Source of the DNA: CAYSRJ01 sp964521865
GTDB taxonomy: Bacteria > Spirochaetota > B62-G9 > DRHN01
NCBI GenBank assembly: GCA_964521865.1
Contig: CAZFTJ010000016.1
Location: 1 to 64,000 of the forward strand
Direction: 5' to 3'
DNA: 64,000 bases
Shown: piece by piece, positions 51,973 through 61,412 of the stretch
Numbering within the stretch: position 1 is the stretch's first letter
How the letters are laid out: every line of letters begins with the position of its first letter
The notes under the pieces: model-generated
What the model saw: the letters and a program-made list of their open reading frames with translations, nothing else
Database searches by the model: none
What the model was told of the DNA's origin: nothing
Program-made: the position numbers and the translations under genes

Positions 51973-53427
51973 TCAGCCCTTTTTGGCAAAAACCTTGTTG
52001 AAGTTGTCGACGATTTTCGAGTTTCTCAGAGCAGCCTGATACCAGTCATTGAAAAGATAGTTCTGCTTTAAATTCGTGTAGACCTGATACATGTAATCCT
52101 TTGCTTTTTCAAAATCGTCCTGATTGAATTTCTTTTCATCGACGACTTTGAAGATTATTTCGCCGTTGGATGACGTGAGCGGACCGCCGACCTGATCGAT
52201 GTTTGTCGAGAAAACAATTTCTGGAAGGTTTTTAATTCCCATGAGATCGTAGAGCGGCAGCGAACGATCCTCATTCAGGATGTACTGGCCTTCGAGGGAT
52301 ATGTAATCCGTTTTTTCCAGCTTTAGCCCCCCCTTTTTTACAATATCTTCAAAAGAGCCCGGTTCTTTGGCGGCCTTTGCAAGGATCTCTTTTCCCTTTT
52401 GGGCAACCCTCCGTTCGACTTCATCCCGATGTGCATTTACATACTCCTGCTTCACCCTGTTTATAGCTTTGTCATAACTCAGTTTCTGCACGTCATCCAG
52501 AGCTTCTATAATATGATAGCCGAATACCGTTTTTACGGGTGTGCTTATTTGCCCTTTTTTCAGCTTGAAAGCAGCTTCGGAGAACTCTGGGACCATGTCC
52601 TTCCTGTAGAACCAGCCGAGATCTCCTCCCTTGTCCGCTGTAGGATCCTGCGATTCTTTTTTTGCGATTTCCTCGAAACGGGATGGATCTTTCATAACTT
52701 CTTCGTAGATCTGGTTTGCTTTTTTCTCGTTGCCCTTGATCAGGATGTGCGCCACATGAGCTCTTTCGAACAGCTTCGGGTTTTCCTCATAAAAGGTTTT
52801 CAGCCGGTCCTCCGGTACGTCATCGTATCTCAGGAACACGTATTCGATCTTTTTTCCATACGAGTAGAGCTGATAGAACGAGCGTATCTCGAGGTCGGTG
52901 ACAAGGGTGTTTCGTATAAATTCATCGATGAACATACCGATGATGAGCTGTTCCTCCTCCGCCTTGTAGATGCGTTTTTTATCGGATTCGGGTGTGCTCA
53001 TGTACCGTTTCTCATCGAACTTCTTGTTGGGTGTGGCGTAGTAGCCCTTTTCTATGATCTGTTCCAACACCATATCCTTGCTTACCCTGACGCCCTTTTT
53101 TTTTGCATACTGAAGAATCAGGGTTCGCTGAATTACGGTATCCAGCGCCCTGCGCAGCAACTGGAGGTTTTTCTTCTCCGTCATGTTTTCATCGCCGTTT
53201 TTTTGCCGCTCTTCCTCGTAGTACTGTCTATAAAAATTTGCGAACAGAGAGTCGCTTCCCATGGAGACTGTTTCGCCGTTAATAACGGCGACATTCGGGC
53301 CGCCGCCCCGCTGCTTTGCGGCATAGTTGTAGGCAAAGCTGCCCACAAAGGCGACTGCGACGAACCCGATTATAGCAGAGACGAAGTATTTTTTTATCTG
53401 AGACTGCTTTTTTTTCTTATCCGCCAT
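51973..53427 (-). CDS. PpiD/SurA-type membrane-anchored peptidyl-prolyl isomerase
   Basis: 484 residues. A cytoplasmic basic tail and one membrane helix ('YFVSAIIGFVAVAFVGSFAYNYA') anchor a periplasmic chaperone. A SurA-N-like helical part is at about 45-200. A parvulin domain is at about 230-320 ('RAHVAHILIKGNEKKANQIYEEVMKDPSRFEEIAKKESQDPTADKGGDLGWFYRKDMVPEFSEAAFKLKKGQISTPVKTVFGYHIIEALD'). It should fold outer-membrane and secreted proteins such as the barrel and surface proteins in this window. The ATG at 53427 follows GGGAGAAGG. It diverges from purA. Confidence 0.9.
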   Translation of the reverse strand: MADKKKKQSQIKKYFVSAIIGFVAVAFVGSFAYNYAAKQRGGGPNVAVINGETVSMGSDSLFANFYRQYYEEERQKNGDENMTEKKNLQLLRRALDTVIQRTLILQYAKKKGVRVSKDMVLEQIIEKGYYATPNKKFDEKRYMSTPESDKKRIYKAEEEQLIIGMFIDEFIRNTLVTDLEIRSFYQLYSYGKKIEYVFLRYDDVPEDRLKTFYEENPKLFERAHVAHILIKGNEKKANQIYEEVMKDPSRFEEIAKKESQDPTADKGGDLGWFYRKDMVPEFSEAAFKLKKGQISTPVKTVFGYHIIEALDDVQKLSYDKAINRVKQEYVNAHRDEVERRVAQKGKEILAKAAKEPGSFEDIVKKGGLKLEKTDYISLEGQYILNEDRSLPLYDLMGIKNLPEIVFSTNIDQVGGPLTSSNGEIIFKVVDEKKFNQDDFEKAKDYMYQVYTNLKQNYLFNDWYQAALRNSKIVDNFNKVFAKKG

Positions 53428-53565
53428 CCCTTCTCCCGACAAAAGTCAAGGATACAATAACCTACTATTCACCTGAAGGACAGTCAATTAAAACCTTTTT
53501 ATATTGAAATTTTTGCAGTATCCTAGTATGTATCAGTGTTCCAATGACGGATAGTGGAGAAAAAA

Positions 53566-54843
53566 ATGAGCAGTGTGGCAATTATCGGAGCTCAATGGGG
53601 CGATGAAGGAAAGGGGAAGATCGTTCACCTTCTGACTGAGGGGGCGGATGTCGTCTGCAGGTACCAGGGCGGCAACAATGCGGGGCACACGGTTGTAGCC
53701 GGGGGTAAAAAATACGTACTCCATCTCATTCCTTCAGGTATTTTGAAGGAAGGGAAAATATGCATTATCGGAAACGGACTTGTGGTGAATCCCTACGCAT
53801 TGAAGGAGGAAATCGACCTGCTGAACAATCTCGGTATATCGTGCGGATCGCGTCTTTTTGTTTCGGACAGGGCGAGCCTTATTATGTCCTATCATATCGA
53901 GCTCGACAAAGCCTATGAGGAAGCGCTCGGAATCGGCACCACGAAAAGGGGGATCGGCCCGGCATACTCATACAAATACGCGCGTATGGGCATACGTTTG
54001 TGCGATCTGGATGATGAGGACTATGTTGAAAAAACGGCAGGTGCCGCGCTTGACGAAGTCAATGCCACCCTGGTGAATCGCTTCGGCAGAAAAAGGCTTG
54101 AATTATCCAGGGTGCTCGAAGATATACGCGTCTGCCGCGACATCATGAAGCCATTTGTGGCCGATACGTCTGTCCTTTTAAACAGTTACATAAAAGAAGG
54201 AAAGAACATAATCTTTGAGGGGGCCCAGGGAGTTCTCCTCGATATCGATTTCGGAACCTACCCGTTCGTTACATCTTCAAGCCCTTCGACCGGCGGTATT
54301 TGTACGGGATTGGGCATCAGCCCGAAGGCGATCGATCTGGTGCTCGGTGTATTGAAGGCATATACTACCCGTGTCGGCGAAGGCCCGTTTCCCACAGAGC
54401 TCGAGGACGAAACAGGTGAGCTCATTCGAAAGAAGGGCGGGGAATTCGGCGCTTCAACCGGCAGGCCGAGACGCTGCGGATGGTTTGACGCGGTTTCCGT
54501 CCGTCATGCATTACGAACCGCAGGAATAGAAGAGCTCGCAATGACGAAGCTCGATGTGCTCGAAGGACTTGAAAAGATACTGGTCTGCACCCGGTACCGG
54601 GTCGACGGGAGCGAATCGAACGAGTTTCCGGCAAACGTTGCCGTTCTTGAAAGGGCCGAGCCCGTGTACGAAGAGCATGACGGGTGGGACAACCTCCGCG
54701 GTGTGAAAAGTTACGGTGACCTTCCTCTGAGCGCACGTCGGTACATCGACCGAATTGAAGACCTGCTCGGGGTGAAGATTACGATTGTCTCGACCGGTTC
54801 TGACGAGAGGGAAACAATACAGCGAAAAAACATGTGGTTGTAG
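53566..54843 (+). CDS. purA: Adenylosuccinate synthetase
   Basis: It joins IMP and aspartate with GTP in AMP synthesis. 425 residues. 'IIGAQWGDEGKGKIVHLL' is the N-terminal GTP/IMP loop. 'RYQGGNNAGHTVV', 'GIGTTKRGIGPAYSYKYARMGIRLCDL', 'FEGAQGVLLDIDFGTYPFVTSSSP', 'YTTRVGEGPFPTE' and 'GASTGRPRRCGWFDAVSVRHA' all match. The ATG at 53566 is chosen because GGAG lies 7 bases upstream and the motif then begins after five residues. An in-frame GTG 12 bases earlier is unlikely. guaB elsewhere in the window uses the same IMP pool. Confidence 0.97.
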   Translation: MSSVAIIGAQWGDEGKGKIVHLLTEGADVVCRYQGGNNAGHTVVAGGKKYVLHLIPSGILKEGKICIIGNGLVVNPYALKEEIDLLNNLGISCGSRLFVSDRASLIMSYHIELDKAYEEALGIGTTKRGIGPAYSYKYARMGIRLCDLDDEDYVEKTAGAALDEVNATLVNRFGRKRLELSRVLEDIRVCRDIMKPFVADTSVLLNSYIKEGKNIIFEGAQGVLLDIDFGTYPFVTSSSPSTGGICTGLGISPKAIDLVLGVLKAYTTRVGEGPFPTELEDETGELIRKKGGEFGASTGRPRRCGWFDAVSVRHALRTAGIEELAMTKLDVLEGLEKILVCTRYRVDGSESNEFPANVAVLERAEPVYEEHDGWDNLRGVKSYGDLPLSARRYIDRIEDLLGVKITIVSTGSDERETIQRKNMWL

Positions 54844-54929
54844 GATGGGATGTGGGACAACCATGATGAGAAGCGTGTTTTGAGCGGAAAGGCTCTCATT
54901 TAATACGTATATTTATCGGGGAAACAGGG

Positions 54930-56618
54930 ATGAAAAAGACAAAGTACGTGATTGGTGTGGATTTCGGTACGGACTCCGTGCGTTCAATCGTAATCGATGC
55001 GGAAAACGGGAAGGAAGTGTCCTCCTGCGTATCGAACTACAAACGATGGGGCGAGGGCGCTTTCTGCGACCCGTTTAAAAACAGGTTCAGGCAGAACCCG
55101 CAGGACTTTATCGAAAGCCTCGAGGAATCGGTGACCGGTGCGCTGAAAGGTCTCGGGGATGAGGAACGTGAAGGTGTTGTCGGCATCGGAGTCGATACAA
55201 CAGGGTCAACTCCGGCCCCGGTCGACAGGGAGGGGACCGTTCTTGCCCTGAAAGATGAGTTCAGGGATAATCCAAACGCCATGTTCGTGCTCTGGAAGGA
55301 CCATACGGCTGTTGAGGAGGCGGAGGAGATAAACAGAGTTGCACGAACCTGGGGCAGTACTGATTTTACGAAGTATGAGGGGGGGGTCTATTCATCGGAG
55401 TGGTTCTGGGCCAAGATACTGCATATTCTTCGGGAGGATGCAGCGGTGAGAGAGGCTGCCTTCTCATGGGTCGAGCATGCGGATTGGATACCGGCCCTTC
55501 TCACCGGGCATCTCGATCCGCTGACACTCAAAAGGAGCAGGTGCGCCGCAGGGCACAAAGCAATGTGGCATCAGGAGTGGGGAGGGCTGCCTCCGGAGGA
55601 GTTTCTGGTTGCCGTTGACCCGCTTTTAAAGGGTCTCAGAGCTCGGCTGTATACAAAAACCTTTACCTCGGACGAAAGTGCCGGCGGCCTGAGCGCTGAA
55701 TGGGCCCGGAGGCTCGGTTTGAGAGAAGGCGCTGCAGTTGCTGTCGGTGCGTTTGATGCCCATATGGGGGCTGTGGGCGCTCAGGTTCGGGAAAAATCAT
55801 TTGTAATGATACTAGGCACATCGGCCTGTGATATGGCGGTTGCATCTGTTGATGTGGTGGGTGACAAACTTGTCGGCGGTATCTGCGGGCAGGTGGACGG
55901 GTCCATCCTGCCCGGAATGATCGGTCTCGAGGCCGGGCAGTCGTCGTTTGGAGACGTGTATGCCTGGTTCAGGGATGTGGTCATGTGGCCTATGAAAAAT
56001 ATGCTTGCCGACACCCCTGCAGGAGGAAATCAAACGGTTGAGAAAAGCATAGAACAAATAGAAGATACGGTTGTGACGCGGCTTTCAGAGGAAGCGTCAA
56101 AACTGGATGCTGAAGAATCGTGGCCCGTATCGATCGATTGGCTGAACGGCCGGAGAACCCCCTATGCGGATCAGAGGATGAAAGGGGCTGTCGTCGGCCT
56201 CAGCCTGGGCACGGATGCGGTGCGGATTTTCAAGTCTCTGGTGGAGTCGACCGCTTTCGGCGCGCGGGCTATAATCGAGCGGTTTCAGGACGAGGGTATC
56301 GAGATCGAGGAGATCGTCGCAGCGGGCGGTATTCCGAAGAAATCTCCGTACGTGATGCAGGTGCTGAGCGATGTGATGGGAATGCCGGTAAAGGTGACGC
56401 TCACGGACCAGTCTGGCGCTCTGGGCGCCGCGATGTTTGCTGCGGCTGCAGCAGGCCTGTACGGGACGGTCGGAGAGGCACAGGAAAAGATGGGAAGCGG
56501 GTTTATCAAGACCTACAAACCGGATGCAGAGCGCACGGCATTCTATAAGAGAATGTACATCAGGTACGGGGAGATCGGTTCGATGCTCGAGGAACAGTTC
56601 AGGCGACAGGCGGATTGA
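54930..56618 (+). CDS. araB: L-ribulokinase
   Basis: It phosphorylates L-ribulose in L-arabinose use. 562 residues of the FGGY kinase fold: 'IGVDFGTDSVRSIVIDA' at the start, 'GIGVDTTGSTPAPVDREG' and 'FVLWKDHTA' (ribulokinase-type substrate loop), 'MILGTSACDMAV', 'GGICGQVDGSILPGMIGLEAGQSSFGDVYAWF', 'EIVAAGGIPKKSPYVMQVLSDVMGMPV' and 'GALGAAMFAAAAAG'. The long insert after the kinase signature is typical of AraB. GGGGAAACAGGG precedes the ATG. araD follows after 250 bases. No araA is present in the window. Confidence 0.95.
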   Translation: MKKTKYVIGVDFGTDSVRSIVIDAENGKEVSSCVSNYKRWGEGAFCDPFKNRFRQNPQDFIESLEESVTGALKGLGDEEREGVVGIGVDTTGSTPAPVDREGTVLALKDEFRDNPNAMFVLWKDHTAVEEAEEINRVARTWGSTDFTKYEGGVYSSEWFWAKILHILREDAAVREAAFSWVEHADWIPALLTGHLDPLTLKRSRCAAGHKAMWHQEWGGLPPEEFLVAVDPLLKGLRARLYTKTFTSDESAGGLSAEWARRLGLREGAAVAVGAFDAHMGAVGAQVREKSFVMILGTSACDMAVASVDVVGDKLVGGICGQVDGSILPGMIGLEAGQSSFGDVYAWFRDVVMWPMKNMLADTPAGGNQTVEKSIEQIEDTVVTRLSEEASKLDAEESWPVSIDWLNGRRTPYADQRMKGAVVGLSLGTDAVRIFKSLVESTAFGARAIIERFQDEGIEIEEIVAAGGIPKKSPYVMQVLSDVMGMPVKVTLTDQSGALGAAMFAAAAAGLYGTVGEAQEKMGSGFIKTYKPDAERTAFYKRMYIRYGEIGSMLEEQFRRQAD

Positions 56619-56870
56619 AGTTTCCCCACTACCAGGGTGGGCCCGGATCCATCTTTGTTACGGGCATCAAGGGGTGCAGCAGCACGGCTCGAGGAGCCCG
56701 GGCACCGGTGCTTTGTGGGACGAAGGCGTCTTTTCGGCAATAAAAGCCGGAAACAGGTACCGAAACGGCTTTCATCCGCCGGACGCACGCGCTCTGTAGA
56801 ATGCCGTCGTCAAATGGGTAATAAACTGCTTTCGGCACTTTCAGCTCGGGTAACTCGAAAGGATGAGAGA

Positions 56871-57569
56871 ATGGCTGAAAAACTGGAAAAACTGCGGTAC
56901 GATGTGTACAGGGCCAATATGGAGCTTTTTGAAAAGGGGCTGGTCATATATACCTTCGGAAACGCATCCGGCATCGATCGTGGGAGCGGCACCGTTGTTA
57001 TAAAACCGAGCGGCGTCGATTACGACAGGCTCTCTCCTGACAACATGGTGATGCTCGATCCTGACGGAAAGGTTCTTACAGAGGGGTACAACCCCTCATC
57101 CGATACGAAAACCCACCTCAGACTGTACAGGGAGTATGAAGGAATAGGCGGTGTGGTGCATACGCACTCCCGGTACGCAACCGCATGGGCACAGGCAAGA
57201 CGCTCTCTGCCCTGCCTGGGAACGACTCATGCCGACTATTTCTACGGCGAAGTACCCTGCACACAGGTCGTCAGTGACGAGCAGATCATACGCGATTACG
57301 AGGGGGAAACGGGTGCCGCCATTATAGAGAGGATGAAAGGGCTGGATGTCGATCACATGAAGGCAGTGCTCGTTGCCTGCCACGGGCCCTTTGTCTGGGG
57401 AAAGGACCCGGATGAGGCGGTGTATCTGAGCGTCATGCTCGAGGAGATCGCGCATATGGCCTATGTGTCCGTTTTGATGAATCCTGAAGCGGGGAATATC
57501 AAAAAGACCCTTCTAGACAAGCATTATCTCAGAAAGCACGGGGAAAACGCATATTACGGACAGAAGTAG
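56871..57569 (+). CDS. araD: L-ribulose-5-phosphate 4-epimerase
   Basis: It converts L-ribulose 5-phosphate to D-xylulose 5-phosphate by a zinc-dependent retro-aldol route. 232 residues: 'LVIYTFGNASGIDRGSGTVVIKPSGVDYDRLSPDNMVMLD', 'PSSDTKTHLRLYREYEGIGGVVHTHSRYATAWAQARRSLPCLGTTHADYFYGEVPCT' with the metal HTH histidines, and 'LVACHGPFVWGKDPDEAV' with the third histidine. The ATG at 56871 with AAAGGA upstream is used; the open frame before it is not family-like. It works directly after AraB. Confidence 0.95.
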   Translation: MAEKLEKLRYDVYRANMELFEKGLVIYTFGNASGIDRGSGTVVIKPSGVDYDRLSPDNMVMLDPDGKVLTEGYNPSSDTKTHLRLYREYEGIGGVVHTHSRYATAWAQARRSLPCLGTTHADYFYGEVPCTQVVSDEQIIRDYEGETGAAIIERMKGLDVDHMKAVLVACHGPFVWGKDPDEAVYLSVMLEEIAHMAYVSVLMNPEAGNIKKTLLDKHYLRKHGENAYYGQK

Positions 57570-57908
57570 GGAGGTTTACCGGATTCTCAACCGTCAAACC
57601 TTTTGCTTTTCCGTGAAATCGAACGGAGCCGGACAATACACGGCTTTACTCGCGACTTTATCGGATTATAAATAAGCTCGCTCTCGATTGCCGACCACAT
57701 CCCGAAAAGGAATTTATATTTGTATTTTTTTTGACATGATGGTATACTTCGGTGAGATAACATGTAATAACAAGATTATGGGATAATATGATAACGTATA
57801 AAAAATCCCGGTGCGTGCACCAGTGGTATGATCCGGATGCGACACCTTCGTATAATAAAGTATTCAAGACATTAATAAAATTACGTTAAGAGAAAGGGAA
57901 CATAAAAA
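57570..57908. other. Spacer between araD and the isomerase gene
   Basis: 339 bases without a gene. It contains a TTGACA box (57731-57736) with only a poor -10 (GATAAC, 19-base spacer) and the second copy of the 42-bp repeat 70 bases before the next start codon. Confidence 0.5.
57797..57838 (+). repeat. 42-bp dispersed repeat, copy 2
   Basis: 34 of 42 bases match 5368-5409, with the palindrome GGTGCGTGCACC and CCGGAT at equal spacing. Here it lies in the leader of the isomerase gene. Confidence 0.5.
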
Positions 57909-58748
57909 ATGAACATCGACCGATTGAGCGTGTGTATTGAAACAATCTTTCCCGGCAGGGTCCCCTATGAGAAACAGATACGCACCTGCGCATCATTAGG
58001 ATTCAAAGCGTATGAATTCTGGTATCATGATATGCAGCGGGACCCCAAAGGCGGCTGGATAGAAAAGGAAGATGCCAAAGACCTCGACGTGATATACCGT
58101 CTGAATCAGGAGCTGGGACTGAAGCTCGTTACTTTCACGCTGAATTCGCCGCATGCGGATCACGGCGGTAATCTCGTAGATGACCGGGGAACCGACATGA
58201 TGATGAGGGAGCTTGACCGCCTGATTCCGACAGCACAGAAGCTAGGCGTGCAGCAGCTCATTACATTTGTAGGCAATGAGCGACCGGACATGACACGATC
58301 CGAACAGATGAAAAAGGTGGTTCTGTCACTGAGAAAGATGGATAAGATGCTGGATGAAACCGGTGTGGAGCTGACGATCGAGCCTCTCAGCCACCCGAAG
58401 TACAGGGGCTGTCTGCTTCCGACAATCAAGGATGCGGGAGAGCTCTGCCGCGAGGTCGGGGGAAAACATATAAAGATTCTGTACGATTTCTATCATGTGC
58501 AGATCATGACAGGTAATCTGCTAGCTTATCTCGAGAAATATATCGAGCATATCGGGCACATTCATATCTCCGGCGTTCCAGGTCAGCACGAGCCTGCGGA
58601 GGGTGAGATAAACCTTCCGTTTGTTCTTAAAAAACTCCCTGAAATGGGGTATCCCGGGTATTTCGGTCTCGAGTATTATCCTCTCAAAGACCCGGTGTTA
58701 TCACTCAATGAGACTATAAAATATCTTGCGGATGTGGCGTATTTTTAA
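57909..58748 (+). CDS. Hydroxypyruvate isomerase-like TIM-barrel protein
   Basis: 279 residues of the xylose-isomerase-like AP endonuclease 2 fold. 'LSVCIETIFPGRVPYEKQIRTCASLGFKAYEFWYHD', 'LVTFTLNSPHADHGG', 'VELTIEPLSHPKYRGCLLPTIKDAGELCREVGGKHIKILYDFYHVQIMTGNL' and 'IGHIHISGVPGQHEPAEGEINLPFVLKKLPEMGYPGYFGLEYYP' give the metal ligands Glu, Asp, His and Glu of the Hyi/OtnI group. It probably interconverts small 2-oxo acids and aldoses. Placed after araBD, it may serve in sugar or tetronate use. AGAGAAAGGGAA lies upstream of the ATG. This is the last GC-rich gene before the AT-rich right end. Confidence 0.85.
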   Translation: MNIDRLSVCIETIFPGRVPYEKQIRTCASLGFKAYEFWYHDMQRDPKGGWIEKEDAKDLDVIYRLNQELGLKLVTFTLNSPHADHGGNLVDDRGTDMMMRELDRLIPTAQKLGVQQLITFVGNERPDMTRSEQMKKVVLSLRKMDKMLDETGVELTIEPLSHPKYRGCLLPTIKDAGELCREVGGKHIKILYDFYHVQIMTGNLLAYLEKYIEHIGHIHISGVPGQHEPAEGEINLPFVLKKLPEMGYPGYFGLEYYPLKDPVLSLNETIKYLADVAYF

Positions 58749-58841
58749 TTTGTTTGCTAAAATTTAAATAATTGATACAGAAGTTGATAAAGGTGAATAA
58801 CAGTGCTATTTTTTTAATAAAATTAGAAATAATACCGGTTG

Positions 58842-60059
58842 CTATGAATTTGCATTATTAGAATTATAATACTCAATCAGAATATCCAACACCTCTGGAC
58901 GGCTAAATTGGGCGGGTGGCTTGCGTCCCTCTGAAAGCATCTTGCGTAATTCTGTGCCACTGATGAGCAGGTGATCTTCATCAGAATGGGGGCATGTATT
59001 TTTTGAACACATCTGTTCACATGTATTACACCAGAATGTCCAATCGATTTTAAGCGGTTTAATAAATAGTTCATTTGGAGAAAATTGATCAAATATTTCT
59101 TGTGCATCAAACGGACCGTAGTAATTCCCGACTCCAGCATGATCCCTGCCAATTATGATGTGACTGCAGCCGAAATTCTGACGTATAATTGCATGTAATA
59201 CCGCCTCCCTGGGACCTCCATACCTCATTTCCATGGGATATACCTTTAGGATGACTTTATTTTTCGGGTAGTATTTTTCGAGAAGCGTATTATAGCATTT
59301 TATTCTTACTTCAGCGGGAATATCTCCTTCTTTTAACTTCCCAACGATTGGATGAATAAAAAGACCATCATACATTTCCAATACGATTTTTGTAATATAT
59401 TCATGAGATCGATGGATGGGATTTCTTGTCTGAAATGCGACTATAGTCTCCCAACGTCGTAATTGGAACAGCCTCCGTGTTTCGATTGGCCGGGCATATT
59501 GAGGAAATTTTACAGGATATTTTCCCTCATGAAAAACACGTACTTCTCCTCCAATATAAACATCCCCCTTTTCATAGATCTTTTTCACACCTGGATGTTT
59601 TTCATCATCTGTTCCGAATATTTTTAAAGCCTCTTCTTCTTTATCATAAGAAAATTTTTCCCTCACCTGCATGGTACCAATAATGTTTTCCTTTTCAGGT
59701 CCTATGAGTGCAATTTTATCATTTTTCCTAATCAAATCCGCTTCCTCTTTTGAAATTGAAAGAGTAATGGGCATTGGCCATAGGGTACCATTGTTCAGGT
59801 GCATAGTATCGAGAACGCAACGGTAATCTGATTTAATCATAAATCCGTTTAAAGGACTAAATGCGCCGATTCCGAGCATGATTAGATCTGACGTTTCAAG
59901 TGTGGTTAATTTGATTTTTTTTAATGTATGTGCTTCATTGATCAGAATCTTTTGCTCATCTTCTTCATTCACAAGAAGTTCTTGGAAAATACCCCCACCA
60001 TGAAAAGGAACTATCATGTGATTATTATTAAGCTGATTTCTATTTTTTTTATTATTCAA
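58842..60059 (-). CDS. sat: Sulfate adenylyltransferase (ATP sulfurylase)
   Basis: It makes APS from sulfate and ATP, or runs in reverse in sulfur oxidisers. About 405 residues. The key motifs are 'VAFQTRNPIHRSHEYI' (QxRNPxHRxHE), 'MRYGGPREAVLHAIIRQNFGCSHIIIGRDHAGVG', and 'LLISGTELRKMLSEGRKPPAQFSRPEV'. A zinc-type cluster 'CNTCEQMCSKNTCPH' is found in the bacterial/archaeal dimeric form. No APS kinase or reductase domain is fused, and none is nearby. The TTG at 60059 (AGGAATTG upstream) or the ATG at 60017 may be the start. It is the last gene of the leftward operon. AT-rich. Confidence 0.93.
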   Translation of the reverse strand: MNNKKNRNQLNNNHMIVPFHGGGIFQELLVNEEDEQKILINEAHTLKKIKLTTLETSDLIMLGIGAFSPLNGFMIKSDYRCVLDTMHLNNGTLWPMPITLSISKEEADLIRKNDKIALIGPEKENIIGTMQVREKFSYDKEEEALKIFGTDDEKHPGVKKIYEKGDVYIGGEVRVFHEGKYPVKFPQYARPIETRRLFQLRRWETIVAFQTRNPIHRSHEYITKIVLEMYDGLFIHPIVGKLKEGDIPAEVRIKCYNTLLEKYYPKNKVILKVYPMEMRYGGPREAVLHAIIRQNFGCSHIIIGRDHAGVGNYYGPFDAQEIFDQFSPNELFIKPLKIDWTFWCNTCEQMCSKNTCPHSDEDHLLISGTELRKMLSEGRKPPAQFSRPEVLDILIEYYNSNNANS

Positions 60060-60108
60060 TGATCAATTCCTATTTATAATTATTTAAAAGCTATCTTATA
60101 TATTTCCT

Positions 60109-61368
60109 TTATTCAAGAGACTCCCTCCCCTCAATTGCCTTGTTGAAAAATTCGGCAATATTTTTTATATTTGCACTTCTTGGATTGTATTCAGACATAG
60201 AGTACATCTCCTCAGCACGTCGTAATATATATTGAGCAAGTTTAGTAATGTCTTTTTTTGAAATACCGAAATCTTTTAAGCTTGTGGGTATGCCAATATC
60301 CTCTAGTAATTCGAATGTTTTTACTACAACCTTTTTCGAAGATTCTTTTGCATTCGATCCTGATATATCAGCACCCATTGCCTCAGCAATTTTTATTAAT
60401 TTTTTTCTGGCATATTCATTCGAGAAATTATACCAAAATACGTATGGTAATAAAACACCGCAGGTTTCACCGTGTAACATACCATGCAGAGCTGAGATGC
60501 CTTCTGAGGCTACATGTCCAATCAAAGCCGGTCCTGCAATCCAAGGATAACTTATTACTATACCTCCTATTGTTGCTGCTAGGGACATATTCCATCGTGC
60601 TATCATATCATTTCCCTGCTTACAGGCTCTTCTCAGGTTATTAGCTATCAGCTCTATTGCTTTCAAAGCCAAAGCATCAGATATTGGATTGGCCTGGAGG
60701 GAGAGAGCAGCTTCTGCGACATGACTCATTGCATCCATTCCACAGCATGCCGTTTGTTTTTTCGGTAAACCGGTTATTAGATTCGGATCGATTATTGCTG
60801 CATCTGCCATGACTGAATCCCCCGCCATCCAGGTTTTTATTAATCCAATGCTTTCATCCTTTACAATAACAACGGCAAAATTTGAGCATTCACTGCCTGT
60901 TCCTGAAGTTGTCGGTACCATTATTTTTGGTTTTGATTTTCCCAAAGGCTTATCAGTAGGACAGAGATAGTCTTCTACTTCACCGGAAGTATTCGCCATT
61001 ACTGCTGCTATTTTTGTGATATCCATAACAGAACCACCGCCGATTCTAATGAAAAGGCCATAATTACCTTTTCTTGCTTTTTCGATAGTTTGATGTACTT
61101 CTGCAATATCTGGTTCATGTGGCGCCGTACTAACAATGTCAATGTTAAAACCTGTATTTTTCAGGGATTTTGTCGGTTGTTCGATCAATCCCAGCTTTTC
61201 AATATTGTTGTCTGTAACCAGCATAATGTTCTTATTTTCCGCCAATTCATGTGCCAGATTATTCAATTTACTGATGATGTTAATACCCATAAAAATTTTT
61301 GGTACATTACTATACTCATCCATTCTATTCAGTATATTTTCACCCATCCTCCTATCTTGATCACACAT
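60109..61368 (-). CDS. Iron-containing alcohol dehydrogenase
   Basis: 419 residues of the group III (Fe-ADH) family. 'GLFIRIGGGSVMDITKIAAVM' is the nucleotide-binding loop, followed by 'VPTTSGTGSECSNFAVV', metal ligands in 'CGMDAMSHVAEAA' (Asp and His), and 'SALHGMLHGETCG' with two further histidines. Members reduce aldehydes, including sulfoacetaldehyde and phosphonoacetaldehyde, or act on diols. The substrate is not readable here. The ATG at 61368 is set by AAGGAGTG eight bases upstream. The gene lies between sat and the aminotransferase, 40-50 bases from each. Confidence 0.9.
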   Translation of the reverse strand: MCDQDRRMGENILNRMDEYSNVPKIFMGINIISKLNNLAHELAENKNIMLVTDNNIEKLGLIEQPTKSLKNTGFNIDIVSTAPHEPDIAEVHQTIEKARKGNYGLFIRIGGGSVMDITKIAAVMANTSGEVEDYLCPTDKPLGKSKPKIMVPTTSGTGSECSNFAVVIVKDESIGLIKTWMAGDSVMADAAIIDPNLITGLPKKQTACCGMDAMSHVAEAALSLQANPISDALALKAIELIANNLRRACKQGNDMIARWNMSLAATIGGIVISYPWIAGPALIGHVASEGISALHGMLHGETCGVLLPYVFWYNFSNEYARKKLIKIAEAMGADISGSNAKESSKKVVVKTFELLEDIGIPTSLKDFGISKKDITKLAQYILRRAEEMYSMSEYNPRSANIKNIAEFFNKAIEGRESLE

Positions 61369-61412
61369 TTATCCGCACTCCTTATCTAAATAATTTACCC
61401 AACCCGAGTTGT

